From Algoriphagus antarcticus (GTDB lineage Bacteria > Bacteroidota > Bacteroidia > Cytophagales > Cyclobacteriaceae), in contig NZ_MSSW01000058.1 of assembly GCF_002150685.1 (NCBI RefSeq), forward strand, positions 1 through 33,443: a stretch of 33,443 nt of DNA. The letters are read 5' to 3'. Positions 19,275 to 27,442 of this stretch are shown here, one piece after another. Position 1 is the first letter of the stretch, and each line of letters starts with the position of its first letter. Below the pieces are notes generated by a model. It was not told where the DNA came from. It saw nothing but the letters and a program-made list of their open reading frames with translations, and did no database searches. The position numbers were made by a program, and so were the translations under genes.

Positions 19275-20577
19275 AATACTAATATTTGGTCAATCATTTA
19301 ACACTAACACCGGGGGGGGAGTAACCTTATCTAATTTGTTTGGTAACTGGGAAAAGGATGATTTGGCAGTGATATGCACTAGTCATGCAAATGGAAATAT
19401 TTCAACGAAAGCCTGTGAAAATTACTATTTTATTGGTTCAGATGAAGTGCATTATAGATTTCCTTTTAATTATTTTCAGCGTCATTCACCTTCTGGAATG
19501 TTAGCATTAAGAGAAACGCCTGAGGTAGATTCGTATTCTTACAAGCCTAGTTGGCGTGAAATATTTATTTATAAAGTCTTATATCCAATTCTAGATTGGT
19601 CAGGACTTGTGCATATTTTATCAAGCATGGAAGTTAGCTCTAATTTGTTGAGATGGATTGATGATTTTTCTCCTGATTTACTTTATATACAAGTTTCTAC
19701 TAGGGAATCACTTCTTTTTGCTATTGAATTAGCTGATAAACTTAAGGTTCCTATTATTATACATCAAATGGATGATTGGCTTAGTACTGTAGGAAGTATC
19801 GGCTTGGCTAAAAGATATTGGAATACTAAGGTTAATCATGAGTACAAAGAATTGGTTAAAAGAGCCGATTTATGTCTTAGCATTAGTGATTTGATGGGAA
19901 TTGAATATGAACATCGCTATGGCGCTAAGTTTAAGACGTTTCATAATCCTGTAGATTTGGATTTTTGGCTGGCTAAGAATGATATAAATAAATACTCTTC
20001 TGACGAATGTTCTATTCTCTATGCAGGAAGAACCGGGTTTGGAATTTCCACCTCTTTAAAAGCATTCGCTGAAGCGGTTGAACACTTAAATGAGATTAGT
20101 ACTTTCAAAATCCGGTTTTACATTCAAACTTTGGAAGAGTTAGAGTGGACGGATAATTATGAATATACTGTTCATAAACAGTTAATTCCATATGAGAGGC
20201 TACCTGAATTGTTTCAAAGCATGGATTTTTTGCTTTTACCATGCGACTTCTCTAGAAAAGCAATACAATTTCTTAAATATTCTATGCCTACCAAAGCTTC
20301 AGAATATATGGCAAGTGGAACTCCAATAATAATCTTATCACCGGAAGAAACTGCTATATATCAATATGGAAAAACTAATGACTGGGCATTTTTGATAAAT
20401 AATGGCGACCCTAGTGAGATCTATCGACAATTGAAAGAGATTGTTTCTAATGAAGAGGCAAAAACTGAAATGTCAACAAAAGCTTTCAAACTTGTTAAAA
20501 AGAGACACTCAAAAAAAGCTGTAGCTAAAGAGTTTTACTCTGAATTTGAAAAGCTTATGAATATTCATTCTGAATGA
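19267..20577 (+). CDS. Glycosyltransferase, GT4-like (GT-B fold)
   Basis: 436 residues. The N-terminus (KILIFGQSFNTNTGGGVTLS) has the glycine-rich loop after a first beta strand that GT4 enzymes use at the acceptor side. The C-terminal half has LYAGRTGFG at the start of the second Rossmann domain and a donor-site segment PTKASEYMASGTPIIILSP; the first acidic residue of a classical E-x7-E motif is not obvious. It is cytoplasmic with no signal peptide. The start overlaps the polymerase gene by eight bases and is preceded by a strong ribosome-binding sequence. Substrate is unknown; it presumably adds one residue of the repeat unit. Confidence 0.86.
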   Translation: MSKILIFGQSFNTNTGGGVTLSNLFGNWEKDDLAVICTSHANGNISTKACENYYFIGSDEVHYRFPFNYFQRHSPSGMLALRETPEVDSYSYKPSWREIFIYKVLYPILDWSGLVHILSSMEVSSNLLRWIDDFSPDLLYIQVSTRESLLFAIELADKLKVPIIIHQMDDWLSTVGSIGLAKRYWNTKVNHEYKELVKRADLCLSISDLMGIEYEHRYGAKFKTFHNPVDLDFWLAKNDINKYSSDECSILYAGRTGFGISTSLKAFAEAVEHLNEISTFKIRFYIQTLEELEWTDNYEYTVHKQLIPYERLPELFQSMDFLLLPCDFSRKAIQFLKYSMPTKASEYMASGTPIIILSPEETAIYQYGKTNDWAFLINNGDPSEIYRQLKEIVSNEEAKTEMSTKAFKLVKKRHSKKAVAKEFYSEFEKLMNIHSE

Positions 20578-20611
20578 GAATTCAATTTATCAATTAAATC
20601 TATATAATAAA

Positions 20612-21763
20612 ATGAATATTTTGATATTTGGAATTCCTTTGAGAGAAGGTATGGCAGGATCAGTTAGAGTGAGGAATCTATTGTACCCTATGTTAGACAA
20701 TACCGCTGTAAGCTTAAATAACCTTTATTTTGCTCTTCAAGCTGATAGAATAGATGATCGAGATAGGGCGGATGAACTTAAGATTGATTTAGATTTCAAA
20801 AATCCGCTTTCTATAATTTCTTATCTCTACAAATCAGTGATATTTATTAACCATAAGTTCATTTCTAAAGAGAATAATATCTTTTATTTATATGAAGCTC
20901 CTGATATTAAAACAATAATCCCTCTATTATATGCTAAGTTGTTAGGATATAAAATAGTATTGGATATTGTTGAGGATAATTCTCAAGCTGCCAGTTTTGG
21001 AGGATTTGTAAATAAACTTCGGATCCAGAGTGGTTCTTTTATTTTAAAGAATTTTCAGTCTTTCATTGATTTGAATATAGTCATATCCTCTCATTTAGAA
21101 AGTTTATTGTTGACATATACCTCAAGAAACAAAGTTTTGTTTATTCCTGTGACTATGGATATTTCTAAATTTGAGAAATCAGAGTTTATGGAAAAGCCAG
21201 TAATCACTTTGTTTTATGGAGGTTCTTTTGGGAAGAAGGATGGTCTCGATCTTTTACTAGAAGCGTTTGAAGAAGTTTGTGAAGAATATGATACGTTAAG
21301 ACTCGTTTTGACTGGCAAAGGAGAGAACGTAGAAGATTTTATTAAGTTTATGACTCTAGTTAGAGCTTCTAAGTTTTTAAATAGAATAACCTATAAGGGT
21401 TTTGTTCCTTCGGGAGAATATCAAGAGTTGCTCAATTCATGTGATATATTTTGTGTTACTAGAGATAATTCTGGGGCTGCTAATACTGGGTTTCCATCTA
21501 AACTTGCTGAATATTTAGCTACTGGACGTGCAGTAATTGTCACTAACGTTGGAGATGTTTCTAACTATCTCATTGACAGAGAAAATGCATTATTAGTAAG
21601 ACCAATGGATTTGTCTTCTTTGGTTGAAGCCATTAAATATTTGATAGAACACCCAGAACAAATTAATCAAATAGGTTCCAAAGGAAGAATAGTAGCTATA
21701 AATAGGTTCAATAACAGAACTGAAAGTAAAAAACTATTTACAGTTTTGAATAAAAGTAACTAA
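20612..21763 (+). CDS. Glycosyltransferase family 4
   Basis: 383 residues. The second Rossmann domain starts with TLFYGGSFGKKDGLDLLLEA, followed by LVLTGKGE and the donor-binding segment FPSKLAEYLATGRAVIVTN with GDVSNYL, typical of GT4 enzymes of the WbuB-like group (PSKLxEYLA). The N-terminal domain has a GMAGSVRVRNL loop, a variant of the glycine-rich acceptor loop. No signal peptide is seen. It lies 34 bases after the previous glycosyltransferase and 7 before the next, so the genes are almost certainly one transcript. The sugar transferred cannot be read from sequence alone. Confidence 0.88.
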   Translation: MNILIFGIPLREGMAGSVRVRNLLYPMLDNTAVSLNNLYFALQADRIDDRDRADELKIDLDFKNPLSIISYLYKSVIFINHKFISKENNIFYLYEAPDIKTIIPLLYAKLLGYKIVLDIVEDNSQAASFGGFVNKLRIQSGSFILKNFQSFIDLNIVISSHLESLLLTYTSRNKVLFIPVTMDISKFEKSEFMEKPVITLFYGGSFGKKDGLDLLLEAFEEVCEEYDTLRLVLTGKGENVEDFIKFMTLVRASKFLNRITYKGFVPSGEYQELLNSCDIFCVTRDNSGAANTGFPSKLAEYLATGRAVIVTNVGDVSNYLIDRENALLVRPMDLSSLVEAIKYLIEHPEQINQIGSKGRIVAINRFNNRTESKKLFTVLNKSN

Positions 21764-21770
21764 TATATTT

Positions 21771-22799
21771 ATGACTAAGGTTGCAATACTTTTGACCAAT
21801 TCCCTTGAAACTTCTTATGGAGGAATTGGTCCTTTCGTGAAGAATTTGGATGTTCATCTGTCCAAGTATTATGATTTGAGCTATTTTTATTTACCCGAGA
21901 AGTTTGAGAACTGCACTATTATTCCTCACCGTTTTTTATATTTTGTTTATATTTGTTCAAAGTATTTCACTCTTAAGAAATACGATTTTGTAATCTCTCA
22001 TAGTCCAGAAGGGTCATTTGTAGTTTCTAAATTAGGGATTCCGTATGTACATATATTTCATGGTAACGATAATCCTGTTTCTATGTCTATATTTTGGTAC
22101 GGTAAATATTTTACTTCAATTTTCGATTTTATATCCAAAACTATTTCAAAAAATAGCCTGATCAATTATACAGTTGGAAATGAAATGGAAGGCCGTAAGA
22201 AAATCCTCAATCCTATTTCTCATGATTTTGTCCTGAAGGAAAACTCAGTTAGATCTGGGTTTATCTTTGCTGGTAGATTAGAAAGTGGAAAACGAATAGG
22301 TAGGTTGATAGATGCTTATGCGCTTTTACCATTTGGAATTCGCATGAATAATATTTTTAAAATTGCAGGAAAAGGATCACAGCTCGATGTTTTGAAAGCG
22401 AAGATCGCAGAATTGAATTTAGAAAATCAGGTTATATTGATAGGGAATCTTGATAATAGAAGCCTAATCGAGCAAATTTCCTCATCAAAGATTCTTTTGA
22501 TGGCTTCTGAATTTGAAGGTTTTCCTATGGCCATAGCTGAAGCACTTTCAGTAGGAGTACCAGTTATTTCTACCAGCGTAGGTGATATACCTAGTTTTAT
22601 TAGAACTGGAGAAAATGGCATTCTCCTAGATAAAGATTATTTAGATGAAGATTACAAAATAGGAATAGAGACGATGCTTTCTGACTATGACCGCTTTGCC
22701 ACCAATGCCTATTCTACCGGGAAAATCTTCGATGCTGAAAAAATTACTGACGGATTAGTGAGCGATTTGAACAAGATTTTAAATATCCAAGTTAAATAA
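21771..22799 (+). CDS. Glycosyltransferase family 4
   Basis: 342 residues. The N-terminus VAILLTNSLETSYGGIGPFV is a normal first strand and glycine-rich loop. The second domain has FIFAGRLESGKRIGRLIDA, FKIAGKGSQ and the complete E-x7-E motif with E249 and E257 in SEFEGFPMAIAEALSVGVPV, followed by GDIPSFIRTGENGILL. This is a textbook retaining GT4 catalytic half. It is cytoplasmic and expected at the inner membrane face. Seven bases separate it from each flanking glycosyltransferase gene, implying a tightly coupled operon. With manC at the head of the locus, a mannosyltransferase is plausible but not shown. Confidence 0.9.
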   Translation: MTKVAILLTNSLETSYGGIGPFVKNLDVHLSKYYDLSYFYLPEKFENCTIIPHRFLYFVYICSKYFTLKKYDFVISHSPEGSFVVSKLGIPYVHIFHGNDNPVSMSIFWYGKYFTSIFDFISKTISKNSLINYTVGNEMEGRKKILNPISHDFVLKENSVRSGFIFAGRLESGKRIGRLIDAYALLPFGIRMNNIFKIAGKGSQLDVLKAKIAELNLENQVILIGNLDNRSLIEQISSSKILLMASEFEGFPMAIAEALSVGVPVISTSVGDIPSFIRTGENGILLDKDYLDEDYKIGIETMLSDYDRFATNAYSTGKIFDAEKITDGLVSDLNKILNIQVK

Positions 22800-22806
22800 T
22801 TTATTC

Positions 22807-23988
22807 ATGAAAAATATATGTATTGATTTGACAAATATAGTTCCTGGGAAGGGAGGGGCTGGGGGTGGAATAGCTACTTACGGTAAAGAATTGATCCTAG
22901 GCATAGATGACTTATTAGGTGGCAATGAGAATTTGAGACAATCTTGCAATGTGACTGTTTTGTTAAACACCCATACCTATAAAAATCTTGAATTTAAACA
23001 CTTAAATACACGGTATTTTAATGTCGATAATCAGAATTTCTTTTCTAGAATGTACTGGCTTCAAATACGTTTGCCAAATTTTCTTGAAAGGGAAAATATG
23101 GATCTTTTGCATCGATTATTAAGCGAATTGCCAATTAGAAAGGTCTGCAAATATGTCGTAACAGTGCATGATTTTATGTTCGAATTTTACCTTAAAAAAA
23201 CAGAGTATTTAACTTATTTAAAAGTGAAGGATCGGCTAAAATTTAAAGTATTAAATGGACTACTCTCAAGTGCTATTCGGACGAGTGATTTAGTAATCAC
23301 GAACTCTAAAACTATAAGTTCTGATGTGATATCTAGGTTTCCAGGAGTTCATTCAAAAACAGCCCCAATCTTACTTGGCTACTCACAGTCTAGTGAAGTT
23401 TATACCTCCGAACATTCAAATGCGTTAGATAGTGTAATTAGATTTGGTGTTGTAGCTGCTTTTCATCCTCACAAAGGACATCTTCAAGTAATAAGATTGG
23501 TAAAGCGAATGATTGCTCTTGGTTTTGAAAATAGTTTTCACTTTTATTTTCGTGGAAGTCCCGTCTTTCGAGAATATTATGATAAGATAAAAAGGGAGAT
23601 TTCGATTGCTGGCTTAGATGGTTATTTTACATTTGAACAGTATGTTCCTGCTATTACTTTAGCAGACATTTATAATAGTTACACAGCTACTGTTCTTTTA
23701 TCTGATTATGAAGGGTTTGGACTTCCAGTTATTGAGTCTCAAGCATTTGGTCGACCAGTTATTTGTTCCGAAATACCCGTATTCAAGGAGATTCTAGGTG
23801 ATACAGCTTTTTTTTTAGCCAAGGATCCAACTGATTTGGATATTATTAAGTTGATGTCTGATTTGAAAAATCCAGAGCTGATCCACGCCCTAATAAGAAA
23901 AGGGAAGCAAAACGCATCTTTATATACTTGGAGTAAAACTTGTCAAAATACTATGGAAGCATATTTTCATTTGCTAACCAAAGATTAG
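22807..23988 (+). CDS. Glycosyltransferase family 4 (WbaZ/mannosyltransferase-like)
   Basis: 393 residues. The N-terminus has GKGGAGGGIATYGKEL, the glycine-rich acceptor loop. The middle has TVHDFMFEF and VITNSKTISSDVISRF, as in the mannosyltransferase-rich GT4 subgroup that includes WbaZ and MtfB. The donor site has E302 and E310 of E-x7-E in SDYEGFGLPVIESQAFGRPV, then CSEIPVFKEILGDTAFFL, a segment strongly typical of that subgroup. With manC in the same block, GDP-mannose is the best guess for donor. It is the last of five glycosyltransferases; 51 bases separate it from the beta-helix protein gene. Confidence 0.9.
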   Translation: MKNICIDLTNIVPGKGGAGGGIATYGKELILGIDDLLGGNENLRQSCNVTVLLNTHTYKNLEFKHLNTRYFNVDNQNFFSRMYWLQIRLPNFLERENMDLLHRLLSELPIRKVCKYVVTVHDFMFEFYLKKTEYLTYLKVKDRLKFKVLNGLLSSAIRTSDLVITNSKTISSDVISRFPGVHSKTAPILLGYSQSSEVYTSEHSNALDSVIRFGVVAAFHPHKGHLQVIRLVKRMIALGFENSFHFYFRGSPVFREYYDKIKREISIAGLDGYFTFEQYVPAITLADIYNSYTATVLLSDYEGFGLPVIESQAFGRPVICSEIPVFKEILGDTAFFLAKDPTDLDIIKLMSDLKNPELIHALIRKGKQNASLYTWSKTCQNTMEAYFHLLTKD

Positions 23989-24039
23989 GATCGATCTAAT
24001 CTAAGCAAATAGACCAAACCAGATACAATCCATATTAAT

Positions 24040-26502
24040 ATGCATGAAGTTTTAAATGGAAAAACCATCTGCAAATTTTTAATCTGTTTAGGTATTTTGC
24101 TATTATCATCGCATAGTATCTTAGCAACAGATTACTATTTTTCCGCTTCTTCGGGAAGTGATAAGTACACACTTGATGAATCTCAATCTTCCCTTACCCC
24201 CTGGCGCTCAATCCAAAAACTAAATGAAATATCTGCCTCACTTAAGGCAGGGGATCGGGTTTTGTTTAAGAGAGGGGATATTTTTCATGGAACGATTATA
24301 CTTAGTAGAGGAGGAACTAGTGGAAATCCAATTTTTTTCGACGCGTATGGAACAGGAGAAAAGCCAATTATTACATCTTTAATAAAGATCGAAACTTGGG
24401 ATCATATAGGGGATGGGGTATACCGTTCCAAAATTTCAGATATTGCGTCTAATAAACTTAAGATTTTATTGATTGATGATGAGCTTAAAGAAGTAGGAAG
24501 GTTTCCGAATTTCGATGATGGTAATGCAGGATATCTTACCATTAAATCTCTCAATAATGACTTGAGTATAAATGGAAAAGATATACCCTTCGATGCAAAT
24601 GGAGGAGAAATAGTAATTAGGAAAAATCAATGGATCATTGATACCTATCCAATTAAGCAATCGAAAGATGGGACAGTCGATTATTGGAATGTAGGGAAAT
24701 CAAATTATAGACCTGTTGAAGGTTTTGGGTATTTTATTCAGAATCATGTTAAAACTCTTGATCAATTTGGCGAATGGTCTTATTCAAAAGATGAGAAAAA
24801 TTTATCTATCTATTTTGGAGATAGGAGACCTTCCGAAGCTAGTATTGAAATAGCAACTAATGACTATCTGCTAGTTTCCAATCTTCTAGTTCATAATCTT
24901 TCTTTTAAAAATCTCCACTTCAAGGGTGCGAATAAGAATCTAATTAATATTGAAAAGTCTTCGAATATTGTAATCGATAAATGTCTATTGGAATATGCAG
25001 GTGAAAATGCGGTTTATAGTTTTAATACCCCTGATTTCACTCTGACCAATAATGAAATACGTTATGCTCTTAGTGGAGCCATATTTTTCTGGCACGGAAC
25101 ACCTAGGTCAGTTATTTTAAACAATTTAATTGAGAGTTCCATGCCTTTCCAAGGGATGGCCAAAAACAGCGATTTAACTGGAATTGGTATTTATATCGCT
25201 GGTGATGCTGAGGATTCACAGATTATAAATAACAGAATTATTGACACAGGTTATAGTGGGATCCATTTTGGGGGGAATAATTCAGTAGTAAAAAACAACC
25301 TAGTGAAAAATTTCTGTCTTTGGAAGCAAGATGGGGGAGGTATCTATATGAATTCAGAGGGGCTGGTAAATATTAATAATGTAGGTAGAGAGATAGTGGG
25401 TAATATCGTATTGAATGGTATGGGGGCTAGTAATGGCACAAATGAAGATTACAATATCGCTGAAGGTATTTATTTGGATGATGATACCAGAGGCGTAAAA
25501 ATTGAGCAAAATACCGTTGCCCATATCAATGGGAAAGGTATTTATCTACACAATGCTAATTCTGTTGACATAGTGGGGAATCTGTTTTTTGATTGTGAGG
25601 TACAACTACAATTATCTCATGATATTTTAGGAAACCCAATAAGAGATGTCATAATTACGAATAACCAATTTTCTAGTACGCGAGATCGAGAAATAATATT
25701 TTCAGTCTCGTCAATAAAGACTGATATTGATAAAATTGGGTTTAGTTCAAATAATTACTTCTTAAATCCTTACAATCGTGAATTCATTTTTGTAACAAAA
25801 GAGCCGGGTTACTCCTATGGGAAAATGCGATCTTTTGAAGATTGGTCTGGTACTTTTGGTTTTGAAGAATCTTCAATAGAGCAACAATTTAGTTTAAGTA
25901 GATATAAAATACTCAGCGAAGAAATAATAAAAAAAATCGATTTCAAAGCTGATGTTAAGGCTATATCGGGAACCTACAATGCTTCTTCAAGTTGGGTGGG
26001 CACTAGTTATAATAATGGTTTATTGAAAGTAACTCCTAATTCTTCTAAGGAAGCACTAATTTATATTCAAATAGGTCAAATAGCATCTGAAGAAATAATT
26101 TTAGTTGAAATGGACGTCCAAAGTGAAAGTGAAAATCAAACCATTGAGATTTTCCTTGAAAAAACCTTTAACATCAATCAAGATTTAGCAATCTCATATT
26201 TCAACTCATCGCCTAAGGGAGAAAGTGTGAGCATTTTCTTAAAATCTCTCGTTGAGACTAATCAGGAGAGCGTAGTGTTTAGAATCCCTTCGAATCTTCA
26301 ACCCCTTCTAATTGACAATATAAAAATTGCAAAAATAACAAGGGAAGAGAATATAAATCAGTTTTTTTTCCGATTCAATTATTCAGAGGAAATTGCTAGT
26401 TTTCCATTAATTGGTATTTATAAGAATGCAAATGGTCAAGTTTTCAAAGATTCTATTTCTATTAATCCTTTTCGATCTGTGCTATTAGTTAAAGTCGATT
26501 AG
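24040..26502 (+). CDS. Secreted right-handed parallel beta-helix protein, possible polysaccharide-processing enzyme
   Basis: 820 residues. A signal peptide with a hydrophobic core (about 10-24) ends near Ala29, just before TDYYFSAS. The mature N-terminus has a capping region of the pectate-lyase-like superfamily, with TPWRSIQKLNE, LKAGDRVLFKRGD and RGGTSGNPIFF. Parallel beta-helix (PbH1-type) turns run from about 277 to 545, with recurring asparagines and hydrophobics (for example IINNRIIDTGYSGIHFGG, GIYLDDDTRGVKIEQNTVA). A C-terminal beta-sandwich-like region (about 640-810) follows. No type IX sorting domain is present, unlike its downstream paralogue. Such folds include polysaccharide lyases, epimerases and hydrolases; no catalytic set is certain here, so activity is unassigned. 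Its place at the end of the polysaccharide block suggests trimming or modification of the polymer in the periplasm or at the surface. Confidence 0.88.
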   Translation: MHEVLNGKTICKFLICLGILLLSSHSILATDYYFSASSGSDKYTLDESQSSLTPWRSIQKLNEISASLKAGDRVLFKRGDIFHGTIILSRGGTSGNPIFFDAYGTGEKPIITSLIKIETWDHIGDGVYRSKISDIASNKLKILLIDDELKEVGRFPNFDDGNAGYLTIKSLNNDLSINGKDIPFDANGGEIVIRKNQWIIDTYPIKQSKDGTVDYWNVGKSNYRPVEGFGYFIQNHVKTLDQFGEWSYSKDEKNLSIYFGDRRPSEASIEIATNDYLLVSNLLVHNLSFKNLHFKGANKNLINIEKSSNIVIDKCLLEYAGENAVYSFNTPDFTLTNNEIRYALSGAIFFWHGTPRSVILNNLIESSMPFQGMAKNSDLTGIGIYIAGDAEDSQIINNRIIDTGYSGIHFGGNNSVVKNNLVKNFCLWKQDGGGIYMNSEGLVNINNVGREIVGNIVLNGMGASNGTNEDYNIAEGIYLDDDTRGVKIEQNTVAHINGKGIYLHNANSVDIVGNLFFDCEVQLQLSHDILGNPIRDVIITNNQFSSTRDREIIFSVSSIKTDIDKIGFSSNNYFLNPYNREFIFVTKEPGYSYGKMRSFEDWSGTFGFEESSIEQQFSLSRYKILSEEIIKKIDFKADVKAISGTYNASSSWVGTSYNNGLLKVTPNSSKEALIYIQIGQIASEEIILVEMDVQSESENQTIEIFLEKTFNINQDLAISYFNSSPKGESVSIFLKSLVETNQESVVFRIPSNLQPLLIDNIKIAKITREENINQFFFRFNYSEEIASFPLIGIYKNANGQVFKDSISINPFRSVLLVKVD

Positions 26503-27442
26503 TGAATTTATCCTAAATTGATTTTAAAAGGACTTAATTAGTTATCCATTGAATTGATCAATTCATGAAAATTAGCTGAATTCCACGTTACCAATTCTAC
26601 CGGCACACACTAATTTCATTTTTCATAGTCCGTCCCTATTGAAGATTCACGTGGTTTTTTATATCCTAAAAGTGAATTCATCTTTTAAACACTGTGAAGT
26701 TAAGTTATCATGACTTAATAAGTAGTAGTTTAAGTGATTTCTACTTGACGTGAGTAGCCTATAAGTGCAATGTTAGTGATTGTTCTATATGTTATGAATT
26801 ATGGAATGTTTCCACTATCTGTGGGATTGCTCCACACTTTTGGCAAGAGACGGATTATGAATATGAATTTTGATGTGAATCAAAAAAATATTTTCGATAT
26901 TTAATTTACAAAAATGAAAAACAGAATTTATTGAATTAATAATATGACTTATTTGATTTTTTTTTTGAAAAACTCATTTTTAATAGGTTAGAGTTGTTTT
27001 TATAAGAGAAAAAGAGAGTTTATTTCTGACTAGATTTTAATATTTGAAGTACATTAAAATGCCAATGAAATTTCCGCCAAAAGAGCGCTTACTGCTATAA
27101 CTAATTGTTTATCACTACTTTTATTTTTATTTCTATTATTGTTCAAATAGTTAGTTTCTATAAATAATCAGTAGATTATTATGAAAAATTTCAATTATGA
27201 TTATTTTAATTTGTTGATTTTATTATTTTACAATATATTTGTTGGATTAAATAAATAATTTTTTAGGTGTTTCTTAAGTTTGTAAATTCCCTTATTTTTT
27301 AATTGTAACTAATCATTTTTTTATCAGATAGGCATTGTTAAAATTTTCAGAATTCACATAATTCCTGTTGAAACATTTAGGTGGATTGCTGGCAAGAAAC
27401 TTGGTGAATTTCAAAATAATCACTCCAATTCTAAACCTATTT
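26503..27442. other. Long AT-rich non-coding interval between the two beta-helix genes
   Basis: About 940 bases without a credible gene in any frame. It contains one perfect 16-base palindrome near its left end and many A/T runs. A TAAGTTTG at 27275-27282 matches the Bacteroidota -7 pattern TAnnTTTG, but no TTTG lies at the expected spacing upstream. The interval probably carries the end of the upstream transcript and the promoter of the T9SS-sorted beta-helix gene. No tRNA, ncRNA or insertion-sequence ends were recognised. Confidence 0.55.
26550..26565. repeat. Perfect 16-base palindrome TGAATTGATCAATTCA
   Basis: The sequence reads the same on both strands over all 16 bases. It begins 47 bases after the beta-helix stop codon. 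No T-run follows, so it is not a standard terminator. It could be a dimeric regulator site or an RNA stem; in AT-rich DNA it may be chance. Confidence 0.5.

Noticed and set aside
23982..24002. AGATTA/TAATCT stem around the last glycosyltransferase stop, as a terminator
   Set aside because: Only six A/T-rich pairs and no T-run; the downstream gene follows closely in the same direction.
26582..26657. CCACGT ... ACGTGG followed by a T-run as a terminator
   Set aside because: Six-base stem with a loop of over 60 bases; not a stable intrinsic terminator.
27275..27282. TAAGTTTG as a Bacteroidota -7 promoter element
   Set aside because: No TTTG at the expected 19-21 base spacing upstream; matches of this kind are frequent by chance in AT-rich DNA.
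27368..27442. TTG start giving 25 extra residues on the T9SS beta-helix protein
   Set aside because: The added residues place the signal peptide too far inside; the ATG at 27443 gives a normal signal sequence like that of the paralogue.
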